A stretch of 64,000 nucleotides of DNA, taken from the NCBI RefSeq assembly GCF_022539665.2, contig NC_081339.1:9545367-9609366 (forward strand). The letters are read 5' to 3'. The DNA is from Daphnia carinata (lineage: Eukaryota; Arthropoda; Branchiopoda; Diplostraca; Daphniidae). The position numbers were made by a program, and so were the translations under genes. The notes under the pieces were generated by a model. The model ran no database searches, had not been told where the DNA came from, and was given only the letters and a program-made list of their open reading frames with translations. Shown here piece after piece: positions 52,860 through 63,972 of the stretch; the first letter of the stretch is position 1, and each line of letters opens with the position of its first letter.

Positions 52860-55800
52860 ATCACGTGAACGATATCTGTTTTACCTCGGCCAGTTGCCGA
52901 TATCACTTCATAGTTCACTGGTGTGATCTGTCTCAACACTTTGAATGGTCCTAGCCAACGATGAAGAAGTTTTTCTGATTTTCCTACTTTACGCACAGGC
53001 TTGTAGACCAACACTAAATCTCCTTCGTTGAATGACAATTCTCTATGGCGTGCATCGTAAGTTTCTTTTTGCTTTTGCTGTACACGCTTCATTCTAATTT
53101 TCACTTTTTCTCTAGCTGCTGCTAGGTCAGTTATTAGGCGATCTGCATATCCCATTGTCGTTTCCTCTTCTTCCAGCAATGGGTTTGGATCTGCTTCCAG
53201 CTCCAAGTCAATAGGAAGTCTGGGTTCACGTCCGTAGAGGAGGAAGAATGGTGAATATCCAGTAGACTCTTGTCTAGCTGTGTTGTATGCAAAGCAAACA
53301 TACTGCAGAGTTTCATCCCAATCTCGTTGATCACTGCTGACATACATTGAGAGCGTTGCTGCCAATGTATGGTTCATCCTTTCCACTGCTCAGAGCGGGA
53401 ATGGCCCTAGAAGGTCCATTCCTACTCTTTGAAACGGTCTTTCCACTTTGATGCATTGTAGAAGTCCTGGAGGTTTATCTGGAACTACTTCTTTTTCTGC
53501 TCTGACAGTGTACGCAACTCTGCACATGACGAACTATGTCCAGTGTCATCTTCGGCCAGTAGAAACGATCACAAATTTTTTGTAGAGTGCGACCGTTTCC
53601 AAGGTGACCGGAGACGATGCCGTCATGGTAGGCGTATAGGATTCTTTCACGATAGTCAACAGGTACGCACAATCTTCTGTAACTTTTTCCATTCTTTATA
53701 GTTTCTTTGTAGAGTTTTCCATTGTTCATCACGAAATTTTTCACTCTTGCTTTTCCACTTTGGATTTTTTGAATTAGCTGATTCCAATTACTGCAGGCTT
53801 TTTGCTTGTCTGCTAGGGACTCGTTTTCTTCTTCGGAGAGTGTTGAGTCATCAGTTAGTGCCCCTATGACGACACAGCGATCGTCTTCTTGCTCCTCCGT
53901 TTTTGGTAATGGATTTCTGGAAAGACAATCTGTGTTGTCATGCGTTTTTCCACTGCGATATACAATCGTGATATCGTATTCTTGTAGCGATAAGCTCCAA
54001 CGTGCTAGACGACCTGCCAGGTCTTTTTTGCTCATCAACCAACATAGACCTTGATGATCTGTGACGACTTTCACTTTACAGCCCCACACAAAACATCTGA
54101 ACTTGGAGAGACACCACACTAATGCAAGACACTCTTTTTCAGTTATCGAATAGTTCACTTCCGATTTAGTCAGTAGACGGCTGGCGTATGCTATGGGACG
54201 TTCTGCTTCTTCTATGCGCTGGGCTAGTTCACCTCTTACCCCGTCCGCAGGCGTCAGGAAAAATATCCATCGGCAAGTCGTAGTTGGGATGGGCCAAAAC
54301 TGGAGATGAGGTGAGCGCTTTTTTCAGGGCATTGAAACTGTTAGCCTGATTTTCTCCCACACACAAAAGGAATTTCTTTCTTCGTGAGTGATGTGAGTTA
54401 GCGAGCGATTGAAGCAAAACCTTGGATATGACGTCGGTAGTAAGAACATTGGCCCAAAAAACTTTGCACTCGTTTTACTTTGTTTGCTGTAGAATGGTTT
54501 CACCTGGTGATGGGAAGTTCGAGACTGCCTCGAGCTTTTCAGGATCTGGTGCTACACCGTCTTTTGGAATCAGATGTCCCAACACTTTCAGAGTGTGCTC
54601 CAAGAATGAGCATTTTGACCACTTTAGGTTCAAACCAGCTTTCACAAGGCAACTCAGCACGAAGCGAAGGCGTTCAAAGTGTTGCTGGAATGTTGCTGAG
54701 TAAATTATGACGTCATCCAGGTTTATCAGGCATGTTGTCCAGCGAAGTCCAGCCAAAATAATGTCCATGGCTCTTTGAAAAGTGCCAGGGGCATTAGTTA
54801 GACCAAACGGAAGAGTGCGAAACTGGTACAATCCGTCTGCAGTGATGAAGGCTGTCTTCGGTCTATCATTGCTAACCACTGGAACTTGGTGCTATCCTGC
54901 TTGCAAATCCATACTTGAAAAAAATGTAGCCCCTTCCAACTGACTCAGTGTATCAGCTATGCGTGGTAAGGGGTAGGAATCTTTAACTGTTACCGCGTTG
55001 AGCTTGCGGTAATCTACACAAAAACGCCAAGTGCCGTCTTTCTTCTTCACCAGAACCACTGGGGAAGACCAAGGGCTGTCAGACGGTTCGATTACTCCTC
55101 GACGTAACATTCTTTCCACTTGATTTTGAATTATAGCTCTTTCCTTCCAAGCACTTTTGTACGGAAGTTGATGAATTGGGGAAGCAATTCCAGTGTTAAT
55201 GTCATGTTTGACCACTGCACAGTATCCCAAATCATCTTTATTTAGAGCGAAGCAATGGATAAACTCTTTGAGAATTTTTTTTTGTTTCCTCTTTTTCTTC
55301 TTTTGTTAGACCCGTTCCAATTCTTCCTTCTAGGTGTTCTAACAATTGCTTTTCATATTGATTCAAATCTTGTTCCTCGAACGAGTTGTCCATTGCTAGG
55401 ACTGCTTGGCTTGTTTCTACCTCTTTTGCCTCAGGGTGTTCTTCTAACGTCCCTAAGGTCACTCCTTTTTCTAGCCAAACCGTTTTCGGTGACCAGTTAG
55501 CAGCAGGGATTTTTTCTAAATCTTTTTGTACTAGTGCATGACCAGTCGATAGGCTACTTGTCGCTAGCAATGACTCTGAGGGAGTCACAATGCAGCAACC
55601 TTCCATGTTGCTGGAAACTGTTGTTGAAATTTGTTTGATTGAGTAGGCTGGTATCTCTTGACGATCTCTTTTGACCAGCCGGCTATCCTTGACTTCTTCT
55701 GCTTGAATCAGCGAAATTTCTGCAAGTGGTGACTTCCCTGTCGTAAGCGACGATTCTTGTGATTCGTAGTCTATGTGGATTGCTCAAAATTGCTGTAGGA

Positions 55801-56277
55801 AATCATTTCCCAGTAGTAGTTCAAAACCTGACATTGGCATGACTATCGCGTTTCCTTTGATAGTTTTGCCCTTGTGGGTTACTACAATGTCAGCTGTACT
55901 CTGTGGGGACAGAGTATGGCCGTTTACAAGACGAACCTTCGGGCCATTGCGGGGCTTTTCCACGAATCCTGTCTTTTTCAACAATTCAGGGGAAATCACT
56001 GTAACTGCAGCTCCTGTATCAATCAACGCCATTGCAGTTTCTTTGCCGCTCTTCACTTTTTCTTTTATCAATCTTGCAGGGCTTAAATTTAGAATATAGT
56101 CTTCTGAACCACCCTCGTTTTCTTCTGGCATCACCAACTCTTGAACCACTGAATTTACAGATGGATTCTCTCTTGATGTTGCTCCGGTCCCAGCGTCCTT
56201 TGCTGGGCCTTTATACTGCTCAGATTCAGGGTTTCTGAAGCAGTTTCGGGCAATGTGCCCAGCTCTTTTGCAGTAAA
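52860..56277 (-). pseudogene. pol: Pol of element 3, integrase core deleted
   Basis: The second half of the gag zinc knuckle and protease (ALIDTGAAVTVIS) lie at 56277-55784, RT with YLDD-type motif near 54720, RNase H near 54230-54000, and the integrase zinc finger at about 53650-53500. At 53390-53400 the sequence jumps from MDLLGPFPL to the region after the catalytic glutamate, a loss of about 265 bp relative to element 2 that removes most of the DDE core. The GPY/F module is kept (about 53000-52900). Further frameshifts occur near 55600-55780, 55235, 54885 and 54420-54160. Confidence 0.85.
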
Positions 56278-56290
56278 AACACTGTGGTTT

Positions 56291-56709
56291 TGTGATGAGG
56301 ACATATACCGAAGAACGCCACCAATTAGTTAGCTTAGCTAATTAATAGATTCCAGCCTTAGATGATTCCACGGCGAACTGGTATCAAACAGTTCTTCATC
56401 CTCACGGAGCCTTCCCACGCCAAACCAGTATCAGTCAGCTCTTCACCTCTACGATCAGTTCGTCTTCACGTGATCATTGACGTCAAGAGTGACCCCATAT
56501 TAACTGATAAAAGCTGTGACAAGACGGGGGCTCGGGGGCTGAGTTTTAGTGCGTTATAGTATATTGTGTGTCTGTGTCCAGAGCGTTGAAGTGTAGTAGA
56601 GTTTTAGAGAATCTTACATTACACCTGTGATTAGTCTTGTTAGTCTTGTGAAAATACACTTAGTAATTAGTAAGCCGAGTTGAAAGTCATTTACAAGTTA
56701 AACATTACA
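56291..56709 (+). repeat. 5' LTR of element 4
   Basis: 419 bp from TGTGATGAGG to ACATTACA. The edges are set by the junction with element 3 on the left and by the following TTTGGTGAACGTGTCC on the right. No second copy is in the window to confirm it. Confidence 0.7.
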
Positions 56710-56728
56710 TTTGGTGAACGTGTCCAGT
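56710..56728 (+). other. Primer-binding site of element 4
   Basis: TT and then TGGTGAACGTGTCCAG directly follow the LTR. The tRNA is not assigned. Confidence 0.55.
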
Positions 56729-56841
56729 TTTGAACTTTGTTCAAATCCGACGACCCCGGACTCCTGCCCAGCAGCAGACCAGCAGGTCTACCCACTTAAA
56801 CATCGCAGACGACCGGAAATCGTCTAGAACTCCCCGCTACG

Positions 56842-56850
56842 AGGGTAAGT
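56842..56850 (+). promoter_or_regulatory. Predicted splice donor of element 4
   Basis: GAGG|GTAAGT, GT at 56845-56846, 12 nt before the gag ATG at 56858. Its place matches the donor of element 1. Confidence 0.6.
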
Positions 56851-56857
56851 CACCTAA

Positions 56858-59512
56858 ATGTCATCTGACAACTTAGCAATAGATATATACAAGCCGTCAG
56901 CCCCAGTAGAAGAAACTGTAGAAGTAAAAGATCGTCCCACAAGACGAAGCGTAGTAGATACTAAGCGTACAACCCAAAAAGTATATCCCAGTTTAGAAAA
57001 CGAGCAGAAGAGTGAAATAGCAGAAGTTCGTATTGTACCTTTTCAAAAAAGAACTAGAAGCGCTGAAAGTAGCCCAAGGGACAGCGACGAGGAGAAACAA
57101 TTAACGAAATATCATTCTACAGAGAATCTACCCAGTAAAAAGAGAAATAAGCTAGTAGAGGAGAGGGATATTCTAAAAACTGCACTAATAGAGATTCATC
57201 AAACAATTAATCAGTATAAATTAGAACTAGAAGCAGCTAAAGATAAAGCAACAACCAAACAGCTAAAAACACGCCTAAAAGATAAAGACTTAGAGTATAA
57301 ATTAATTTCGGAAAAACTAATCGCGGCTGAAACAAAAATACAAGATCTTGAAAATCAAGGTTTAGCCTTACTACAGACAGCTACTATCCAGCAACAAACC
57401 ATCGAATATCAAGCAACCAGCTTAACCCAACAGTTAGAGCAAACGCAAGGAGAAAAAACCAACCTAATAACCACCCTAGTAAAAAAGACCCAGGACGTTC
57501 AAATCTTAGAATCAACCATAAGAAAAGTAGAAACCGAACACACATCAGTTAAAACCAAGTTAATTAAGGACAAGAAAAAGCTTCAGCAGGAATTAGAGAA
57601 ATTGAAAGAAAGGGAAAGCCAACTACTTGGAGAAGGAACAACCTTATTGAATAAATACAGTAACATCCAAATAGAATTCGAGAAACTACAATTAAGTTAC
57701 AAAGCTCTTGAAACAAAAAGCATTGATCAGGAAAAAGAAATTCACGCCTTACAGGTAGAACATAAGAAATTAATAGTAAATATAACAGATAAGAATCAGG
57801 AAATTTCGCATCTAAACGATACAATAAAAACCAAACAGGCAGAGTTGGAATTTCTAAGACAGGAACAAATTGACCAGACAAGCAAATTTGTTAACCTACA
57901 AACAGAAAACAATCAACTTAAGCACAATTTGAACATTAGCCAGATTAACGAAACAACCTTACACAATAACCAAACTAAGCAAACAATAGAAATATCAACG
58001 TTACAAACAGCTAATCAGTCGTTAGAAGAAAAGTTTAGAAGGCTACAACAAACAATCGCGAGTGCCGCAAGCACAAACGAATTAGAGATAGCACAACACA
58101 CCCTAGCCATACAGAATAGGAAAATCGTGTCATTAGAAAACGAATTAACGGAACTAGGACAAGCGCTCCAGCTAGCGAAACAGGCAGCGGAGCGAGCAGC
58201 TAAACTAGATAACGAAAACAATTATCTTAAAGGAATCATAGAACAACTAAATAAAAACAACCAGACACTCTTAGAACAACTAGCGCAACCGGCTATCGAA
58301 ACCGATACAACTAACGAAACACCAAGAATGACAGCAAACGATGATATACGAGCATTAGCAGTAGCCATTACACGTAGAGACGAAACACAGAACATTCCTA
58401 TTTATAGTGGCAATGTGAACGACCAACCGATAGGAGTATGGTTAAGAGATGCGGAGGCAATAGCAACGATTCACGAATGGCCGAGGGAATCCACCAAAAA
58501 GATTTTAGCCACAAGGTTAAAGGGAACAGCATTGCAATGGCATATCGATAGACTACGGGTAGCACCGAGAGAATCTTATAGCGATTGGCGGAATGCATTA
58601 AAGGAACATTTCAAACCTCCCGCGGATAAAGCCAAACAGAAATCGAAACTACTGTCAGTAAAACAATCACCTAACCAACCCGTTAGACATTTTATTGATA
58701 AAATAACACAGGCATATAGTGCGATCTACAAGGAAGGCGATGAGGAACAAGCAGAAAGCGCTGAACTAACAGCTCTTAAAGATGATACACTAATCAAAAT
58801 GTTACTAGATGGATTGCTGCCAACCATCAAGACAATTCTATTCCATAATAAATACCCTAGCACCCCAAACTGGCAAAATTTCAAACAAGCAGCGTTAGAG
58901 TCAGAAGAAATCGCCTACAACACACAGGCACTAGAACTAAAACCAATATTCAAATTTGAAGCACCGAAACCGACTAGAGATATAGAAGCTGAATTAACTC
59001 AAACAAAAATGGAATTAGAAGAGTTAAAAAACAACCTAACGAAATTAAATCTGTCAGGTACAGCGTCGAAATCGGGACAAGATTGGTCCGTAAACAATAT
59101 TGACACCTATAAGCAAGGTAGGGATTCGTCAAGATATAATAACGTTAAATGGGAAGATCGACAGCGATCTAGGGATAATTCGTATAGTAGAGACCGTAGA
59201 GATCACTCTTATAACCGTAACAGATCGTACGACAGGAACCGGTCCGAGTCGCGTGAACGGTCATACGGTAAAGAACGATACCAGGACAAGAGGTATCAGA
59301 ATAGGGAGAGACTCGATTCTCGGACAAGGCGTTACGATGAGCGTCCAAGATCCAAGAGCCCTCACCCATCGGCAGAGCTAGCGAGAAAACAAAGATTAAG
59401 TGGTAATAACAGAGAAAACACTATTACTTGTCATAGATGTCTCAACATAGGACATATAGCGAAAGATTGTCGGACCAAAAATCCGAGAAGGTTACAATCG
59501 AAAACGGAATAG
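56858..59512 (+). CDS. gag: Gag of element 4, coiled-coil type
   Basis: The ATG at 56858 opens 884 residues without a break. Residues about 95-490 are a near-continuous coiled coil (Leu/Lys/Glu/Gln/Thr heptads). About 505-700 is the capsid-type Gag region (IPIYSGNVNDQPIGVWLRDA, LKGTALQWH). An Arg/Ser/Tyr/Asp-rich RNA-binding stretch is at about 745-840, and a zinc knuckle CHRCLNIGHIAKDC sits near the C terminus. It shares the design of the element 1 Gag. It overlaps pol by 76 nt in the -1 frame. Confidence 0.9.
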   Translation: MSSDNLAIDIYKPSAPVEETVEVKDRPTRRSVVDTKRTTQKVYPSLENEQKSEIAEVRIVPFQKRTRSAESSPRDSDEEKQLTKYHSTENLPSKKRNKLVEERDILKTALIEIHQTINQYKLELEAAKDKATTKQLKTRLKDKDLEYKLISEKLIAAETKIQDLENQGLALLQTATIQQQTIEYQATSLTQQLEQTQGEKTNLITTLVKKTQDVQILESTIRKVETEHTSVKTKLIKDKKKLQQELEKLKERESQLLGEGTTLLNKYSNIQIEFEKLQLSYKALETKSIDQEKEIHALQVEHKKLIVNITDKNQEISHLNDTIKTKQAELEFLRQEQIDQTSKFVNLQTENNQLKHNLNISQINETTLHNNQTKQTIEISTLQTANQSLEEKFRRLQQTIASAASTNELEIAQHTLAIQNRKIVSLENELTELGQALQLAKQAAERAAKLDNENNYLKGIIEQLNKNNQTLLEQLAQPAIETDTTNETPRMTANDDIRALAVAITRRDETQNIPIYSGNVNDQPIGVWLRDAEAIATIHEWPRESTKKILATRLKGTALQWHIDRLRVAPRESYSDWRNALKEHFKPPADKAKQKSKLLSVKQSPNQPVRHFIDKITQAYSAIYKEGDEEQAESAELTALKDDTLIKMLLDGLLPTIKTILFHNKYPSTPNWQNFKQAALESEEIAYNTQALELKPIFKFEAPKPTRDIEAELTQTKMELEELKNNLTKLNLSGTASKSGQDWSVNNIDTYKQGRDSSRYNNVKWEDRQRSRDNSYSRDRRDHSYNRNRSYDRNRSESRERSYGKERYQDKRYQNRERLDSRTRRYDERPRSKSPHPSAELARKQRLSGNNRENTITCHRCLNIGHIAKDCRTKNPRRLQSKTE

Positions 59513-60504
59513 GAAAGATTAAACAAACATGTAGATTAATTAGGATACCCGTGGAATTTAGTAATCAGAAAGCACAAGCTTTAATCGACACAGGTGCAGC
59601 AGCTAGTATTATTTCATCTGAGAGATTTGCCTTATTACCTCATAAAGCGATCATAACTGAATTAGAAACTAAACCTAGTCAGTCGTTTGAATCTGCGTCA
59701 GGAAACATCATGCACCCATTGGGATGTTTCAAATTAAGTCTTAAATTAACACCAAATTGCAGACTAGAACATGACTTCTTCGTGTTGCCTGAAACACAAG
59801 AAGGATGTATTTTAGGACTAGATTTCTTCAAAAAGTACAAAACAAAATTAGATATAGCTAATAAAACACTAACATTATCAGTAAGCGGAGTAGAATCTGT
59901 AATTAGCCTTAAGAAAATTAACATCCCTATATATAGCATTAAGGAAAGCCCAACAGTAACCTTTGAACTGTCACACCTGGAAGGGAAAGACAGGCTAGAA
60001 ATGGAGCAAGTATTACATAACCACAAATCAGTTTTCGCATCCCAGTTGATAGAACTAGGACGAACAAATGTACTCAAGCATAAGATAGTAACTACGGGAA
60101 ACCCAAAAAGGAGAGGAACCTATAGAATGCCAGCAGCTATTAAACCGATAGCTAAGCAGCAAATCGAAGAAATGTTGAAATACAACATCATCCGAGAAAG
60201 CCATAGCGCTTTTAGGGCATCAATAGTGATGGTAAAGAAGAAATCAGGAGAACTACGATTTTGCGTAGACTATAGGGACTTAAACGCAGTGACAGTCAAG
60301 GATCGGTATCCTCTACCACGAATAGACGATACATTGAACTTGCTACACGGAGCGAAATTTTTCTCAACACTCGATTTGTTCAGTGGGTACTGGCAAATTG
60401 AGATAGCTGAGGAAGATATTCATAAAACCGCATTTACAGCAGAAATGGGACACTTCGAGTATATACCTCATGTAAGGCAAGTGGTTTTCTTCACCAATGA
60501 CTAA
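59437..60504 (+). pseudogene. pol: Pol of element 4, truncated in the reverse transcriptase
   Basis: The frame is -1 to gag and overlaps its end. It encodes protease with LIDTGAAASIIS at about residues 48-59 and the first part of RT (FRASIVMVKKKSGELRFCVD, STLDLFSGYWQIEI). Homology to element 1 ends at about 60462, well before the YLDD motif; the last 14 codons to 60504 are read from unrelated DNA. RNase H and integrase are missing. Confidence 0.85.
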
Positions 60505-61740
60505 GACCTAGAACAAATGATTCAATTAAAAATGGCGAGATATATTATGGCATGCTTATAAAAGTCCGATTCGATGAGTTGTAGCCTTGAACGTGAACGG
60601 AAGAACGAAAAGCCTTTAAACCATAAAAATAAAATTAATTTAGATTCAATTACACATATTTTACCATTCATAGCTGGGTGTGTAGTTGGTTTTCTCCTCA
60701 ACAACAGAATTGGTTGTCTTGCTTATGTAAATTGAAATCCGTTAAAGCTCAGTACTTGCATCTTGAGATTAATGTCTTGACGTAACTAACAGCTGTAATG
60801 CTGTTATTTCATCTGAACGATAAGAAAAATGATTACATAAATTTCACGAACAAAAAACTGTGAACATCTAGATTACCAGAAGGATGATAGTTATAAGGCA
60901 GCTAACAAGTTGGTTCCCAAATGGTTCATGGTAAATCATCTCTAGTTTCATGATTCTCCTTGAAAGTAACCACCTAAGAAACATTTCGGATTAGTAATCT
61001 GTGTCAAATTTCCAAATGCAACTAATAAAATTATGTCTATACTTTAAATACCTTTCCTTGCAAGTAAATTTTTTTCTTCTGTGGTGCTAATGCCAACATG
61101 AATTTGAAATGTACCAAAACTGCCAAACCTAGGAAATAAAAAAATTTTTATTTTACTGAAACTAGCCACTTACCTGTCAAACAAACACCGCTTACAATAA
61201 GCAACTTCAACGATTCATAGAATTGTAGGATGTTGACACTTCGAGCTTGCAACAGTCGTCTGCTTGTAGTAACCGTTGCCATATATATGGTAAAAAACAA
61301 TATTTTGCGCAAGGGCAAACAGTGTTTTATTATGAAATTAACGTTTATTAAATTATTTTTATGATGAAATTTTCTTAGTTATCTGTGTATTAAGAGGTAC
61401 TTATGCGCCCTCCCAAGAATCCTTATTGAGGCACGAAGAAAAAAAAGTGAATAGTGACAATAGTAAAGGGCGGGTGATGGTAGGCCTGAAAACACCAGTA
61501 AAATGCAAAAATTCAAATACTGTGTAAACAAAATTACTTTTCTATTAAATGAGCTCTAAAAAGCAATAGAAAAAGCATATAATCCTGCAAAAATATCATA
61601 AATGTAAATTTAAAAAAAAAAAGTTATAATGCAGTGAAGAGGCGTCATATTGATAACGGTGTTTGAAGTGCAGAAACCGATATAGGGCGTTCGGGTTTTT
61701 TTTTCAACATATAGGAAAACCAATTGTACATTGATTTATT
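60505..61740. other. AT-rich intergenic right of element 4
   Basis: No gene, RNA or repeat was recognised. Confidence 0.45.
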
Positions 61741-61742
61741 AC

Positions 61743-61872
61743 GATGGAGAAATAAGACCTTAGGGCTGGAGAAATAGGACCCTCAATAAGGAGAAATAGT
61801 ACTCTCCAAAAAATGTTTGAAGATTGGGTCCTATTCCTCCAGGTCCTATTTCTCCAGGTCCTATTTCTCCGG
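61743..61872. repeat. GGAGAAATAGGACC motif array, both orientations
   Basis: GGAGAAATAGGACC-like words occur twice to three times on the plus strand (61748-61802) and then three times as the reverse complement (GGTCCTATTTCTCC, 61830-61872), so the block could fold back. It lies directly before the 70-bp tandem array. Confidence 0.65.
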
Positions 61873-61877
61873 CTACC

Positions 61878-62307
61878 GAATGTAGATATTGAAACTGATT
61901 CTATAACCCTATATTCACATTGAATACACGTATATTTGATGCTGTTTGAATGTAGATATTGAAACTGATTCTATAACACTATATTCACATTGAATACACG
62001 TATATTTGATGCTGTTTGAATGTAGATATTGAAACTGATTCAATAACACTATATTCACATTGAATACACGTATATTTGATGCTGTTTGAATGTAGAAATT
62101 GAAACTCACTTCATCACACTATATTCACTTTGAATACACGTATATTTGATGCTGTTTGAAAGTAGATATTGAAACTCACTGTATTACACAATATTCACAT
62201 TGAATACACATATATTAGATGTTGTTTGAATGTAGATATTAAAACTGATTCTATAACACTATATTCACATTGAATACACGTATATTTGATGCTGTTTGAA
62301 TGTAGAT
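61878..62307. repeat. 70-bp tandem repeat array
   Basis: Six full units plus a part unit with a period of exactly 70 (starts 61878, 61948, 62018, 62088, 62158, 62228, 62298). Each unit has GAATGTAGATATTGAAACT, then TATATTCACATTGAATACAC, then GTATATTTGATGCTGTTT. Outer units are nearly identical and the fourth and fifth are more diverged. No coding role. Confidence 0.95.
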
Positions 62308-62374
62308 ACCGAGTTTTTTTTTTATCGTTGCCACTTCTGGATCTAAAGTGGTTTTTTTTTCAGAATGGGTGAGG

Positions 62375-62650
62375 AATTAGATAGTTCTCCAAAATCAAAT
62401 TTGCTGGAAACTAGGCAGCCTTCACTGTAAAAAATTGGTGTTGGCAGTGTACTTGCTAGTCTTGGTTCAGGAATTTCTGTTTCGACAAACTCTGAAAGAC
62501 CAGAGGTTGACAAGACTGATGTTGCCTTGGTGGCTCGTGCAAGTTTGGCAATTCAGGACCTCTTCTTCTTATTTTTCCTTTTTAATTTCTTCTTCATTTC
62601 ATCTAACTTTGGTTTGGTTTTTGTCTTCTTATCAGATAAATCCAGCTTTT
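62375..62650 (-). repeat. Second copy of the coding-like repeat at 2440-2717
   Basis: The reverse complement aligns with 2440-2717, including the Lys-rich KLKRKNKKK-type coding part and the AAATCAAATTTGCTGGAAAC tract. Indels break the frame. It sits right after the tandem array. Confidence 0.5.
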
Positions 62651-63355
62651 TCCTGAAAATCAATGGAGTAAACTTGCCGTTTTACTCAAATGTATAGGTT
62701 AACACATACCTGTAAAGTGTGGGAGTTTAGCTGTTGGACGTTCTTCCATTTCTTCAGGATTGTAAGCACGGTTCCTGGTTCCCATTTTTTGGAAAGAACT
62801 ACACTTTGAGTTGGAATATTGGTCAATGAGCTAGAAATGAAAACGTCTTCCGAAGAGAGTTGCTATTTAAGAGCGCCGACGTCAACGCGCCCTCGCTTTT
62901 TATCAGGCTCTTCATTTTTTGGGTCCAATTCCTACAAATCTTGTTTAGACGACACTTTCAAGTTTTCCGTTTTTCCATTTACAAAACGTGCCTCTAATAT
63001 CATAATCTTTAAACTTCATTATTATTTACCTTGGTCTCTCAACATTATCATGGATCAATCCATAAATCACACTATACGAACCTAGCTTATTGTTATTTTC
63101 TTTAGAGAACAACATTTTCAAGCCAAATCTAGCTTCAGGACGCCTCCACTTGAGGGCAGTATAAGCAGATGGAAACCACGAGCAATAACAAAGTTATGGC
63201 AATCCGTTTTACACAGAAAAAAAAAATTTCGCCAAAAAAAAAAATCACACTTTTTTCTTTTTTTCCGACACGTAGCCATCTACCGCTCAGACTCGTTATT
63301 ACTGGCGTAGGCAATTTCTGTCCATTGGATGCCATTCGCACTTAGTTCAGTAGCG
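62651..63355. other. Intergenic before the coiled-coil gene
   Basis: Includes an A-rich and T-rich inverted stretch at 63215-63265 (AAAAAAAAATTTCGCC...). No gene was supported; promoter elements for the next gene may lie in its last part. Confidence 0.35.
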
Positions 63356-63358
63356 TGG

Positions 63359-63403
63359 ATGGAGAATAACGCGTGGCTGGAGGAACAATTGAAAAATGGA
63401 TAA
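63359..63403 (+). promoter_or_regulatory. Overlapping upstream ORF before the coiled-coil gene
   Basis: An ATG at 63359 opens 14 codons and stops at TAA (63401-63403), overlapping the ATG of the four-exon gene (63396) in another frame. If it lies in the transcript it would dampen translation of the main frame. Confidence 0.35.
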
Positions 63404-63972
63404 GATAATACAACAAAAGGATGGCAAGTATAAACATTATTATATTGGTTTTCAATTATTAATTATTGTTTATTAGATCAAATTATGAAGCTGCAGGCCC
63501 AATTATTGGAACAACACAAAATATTAGATAACAACAAAGCTAAGGATGGTAAGGCCTAATACGTAATGATTCTATTTATTTGCTTTTATTCATTTGTGTT
63601 TTGTAGCTCAAATTTTGAGTCTACAAGCTCAGCTAGGGGAAAAGAACAAATTGGAACGGAACAGTTTCCAAACAGTGAAGGAGGTTTTTCAAAACTCTTC
63701 CCTAACTGAACATGAGGATGAATTGGCATTAGGCGAACACAGTCAGGTACCTAAACTTTTCAAATAAGAATTCAAAATAAGTATAGAATTTTAACAAACA
63801 ATTATTTATTGTTTAGTTATTCAGTCTACCACCTGACAGTGTGATAAAGTTAAATTCTGTTAGTGCTGCACTAAAAGAATTGTTAGTAATAAGTCCATGC
63901 AGCGAAGGAAGTGAACAATTGTGGGACTGTATTGGGGCTGAAAATGGGTGTGGTACGGAAACCCAGAAATAG
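63396..63972 (+). CDS. Four-exon small coiled-coil protein
   Basis: Exons 63396-63423, 63477-63548, 63607-63746 and 63817-63972 join to a frame of exactly 132 codons with TAG stop, 131 residues. Intron 1 has a GC donor (GATG|GCAAGT) with a TTAG acceptor; introns 2 and 3 are GT-AG. Introns are 53, 58 and 70 bp. Exons 2 and 3 both start in the same phase with homologous peptides (QIMKLQAQLLEQHK and QILSLQAQLGEKNK), a sign of exon duplication. The first half is coiled coil; the second half is acidic and ends with a Cys-bearing tail. The family is not recognised. An earlier first exon is possible. Confidence 0.55.

Larger units (their letters stand above)
49211..56290 (-). mobile_element. Element 3: relative of element 2, 5'-truncated
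   Basis: On the minus strand it starts within the gag zinc knuckle at 56290 (cut by element 4) and runs through pol, env, the antisense gene, tandem repeats and polypurine tract to a 3' LTR at 49211-49576. Gag, the leader and the 5' LTR are gone. Pol and env are very similar to element 2, while the region from the antisense gene to U3 is much more divergent. Frameshifts, stops and a deletion of the integrase core make it inactive. Confidence 0.9.
56291..60462 (+). mobile_element. Element 4: relative of element 1, 3'-truncated, nested in element 3
   Basis: A 5' LTR (56291-56709) begins exactly where element 3 stops. It is followed by a primer-binding site, a splice donor, gag and pol up to the reverse transcriptase. 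At about 60462, after HFEY in RT, the sequence changes to unrelated DNA. The rest of pol, any env or ankyrin gene and the 3' LTR are missing. Gag and pol are clearly of the element 1 type but divergent. Confidence 0.85.

Noticed and set aside
59450..59512. Canonical -1 slippery heptamer at the gag/pol overlap of element 4
   Set aside because: CCAAAAATC is present, but in the gag frame it does not form an X-XXY-YYZ heptamer; the shift is inferred only from the frames.
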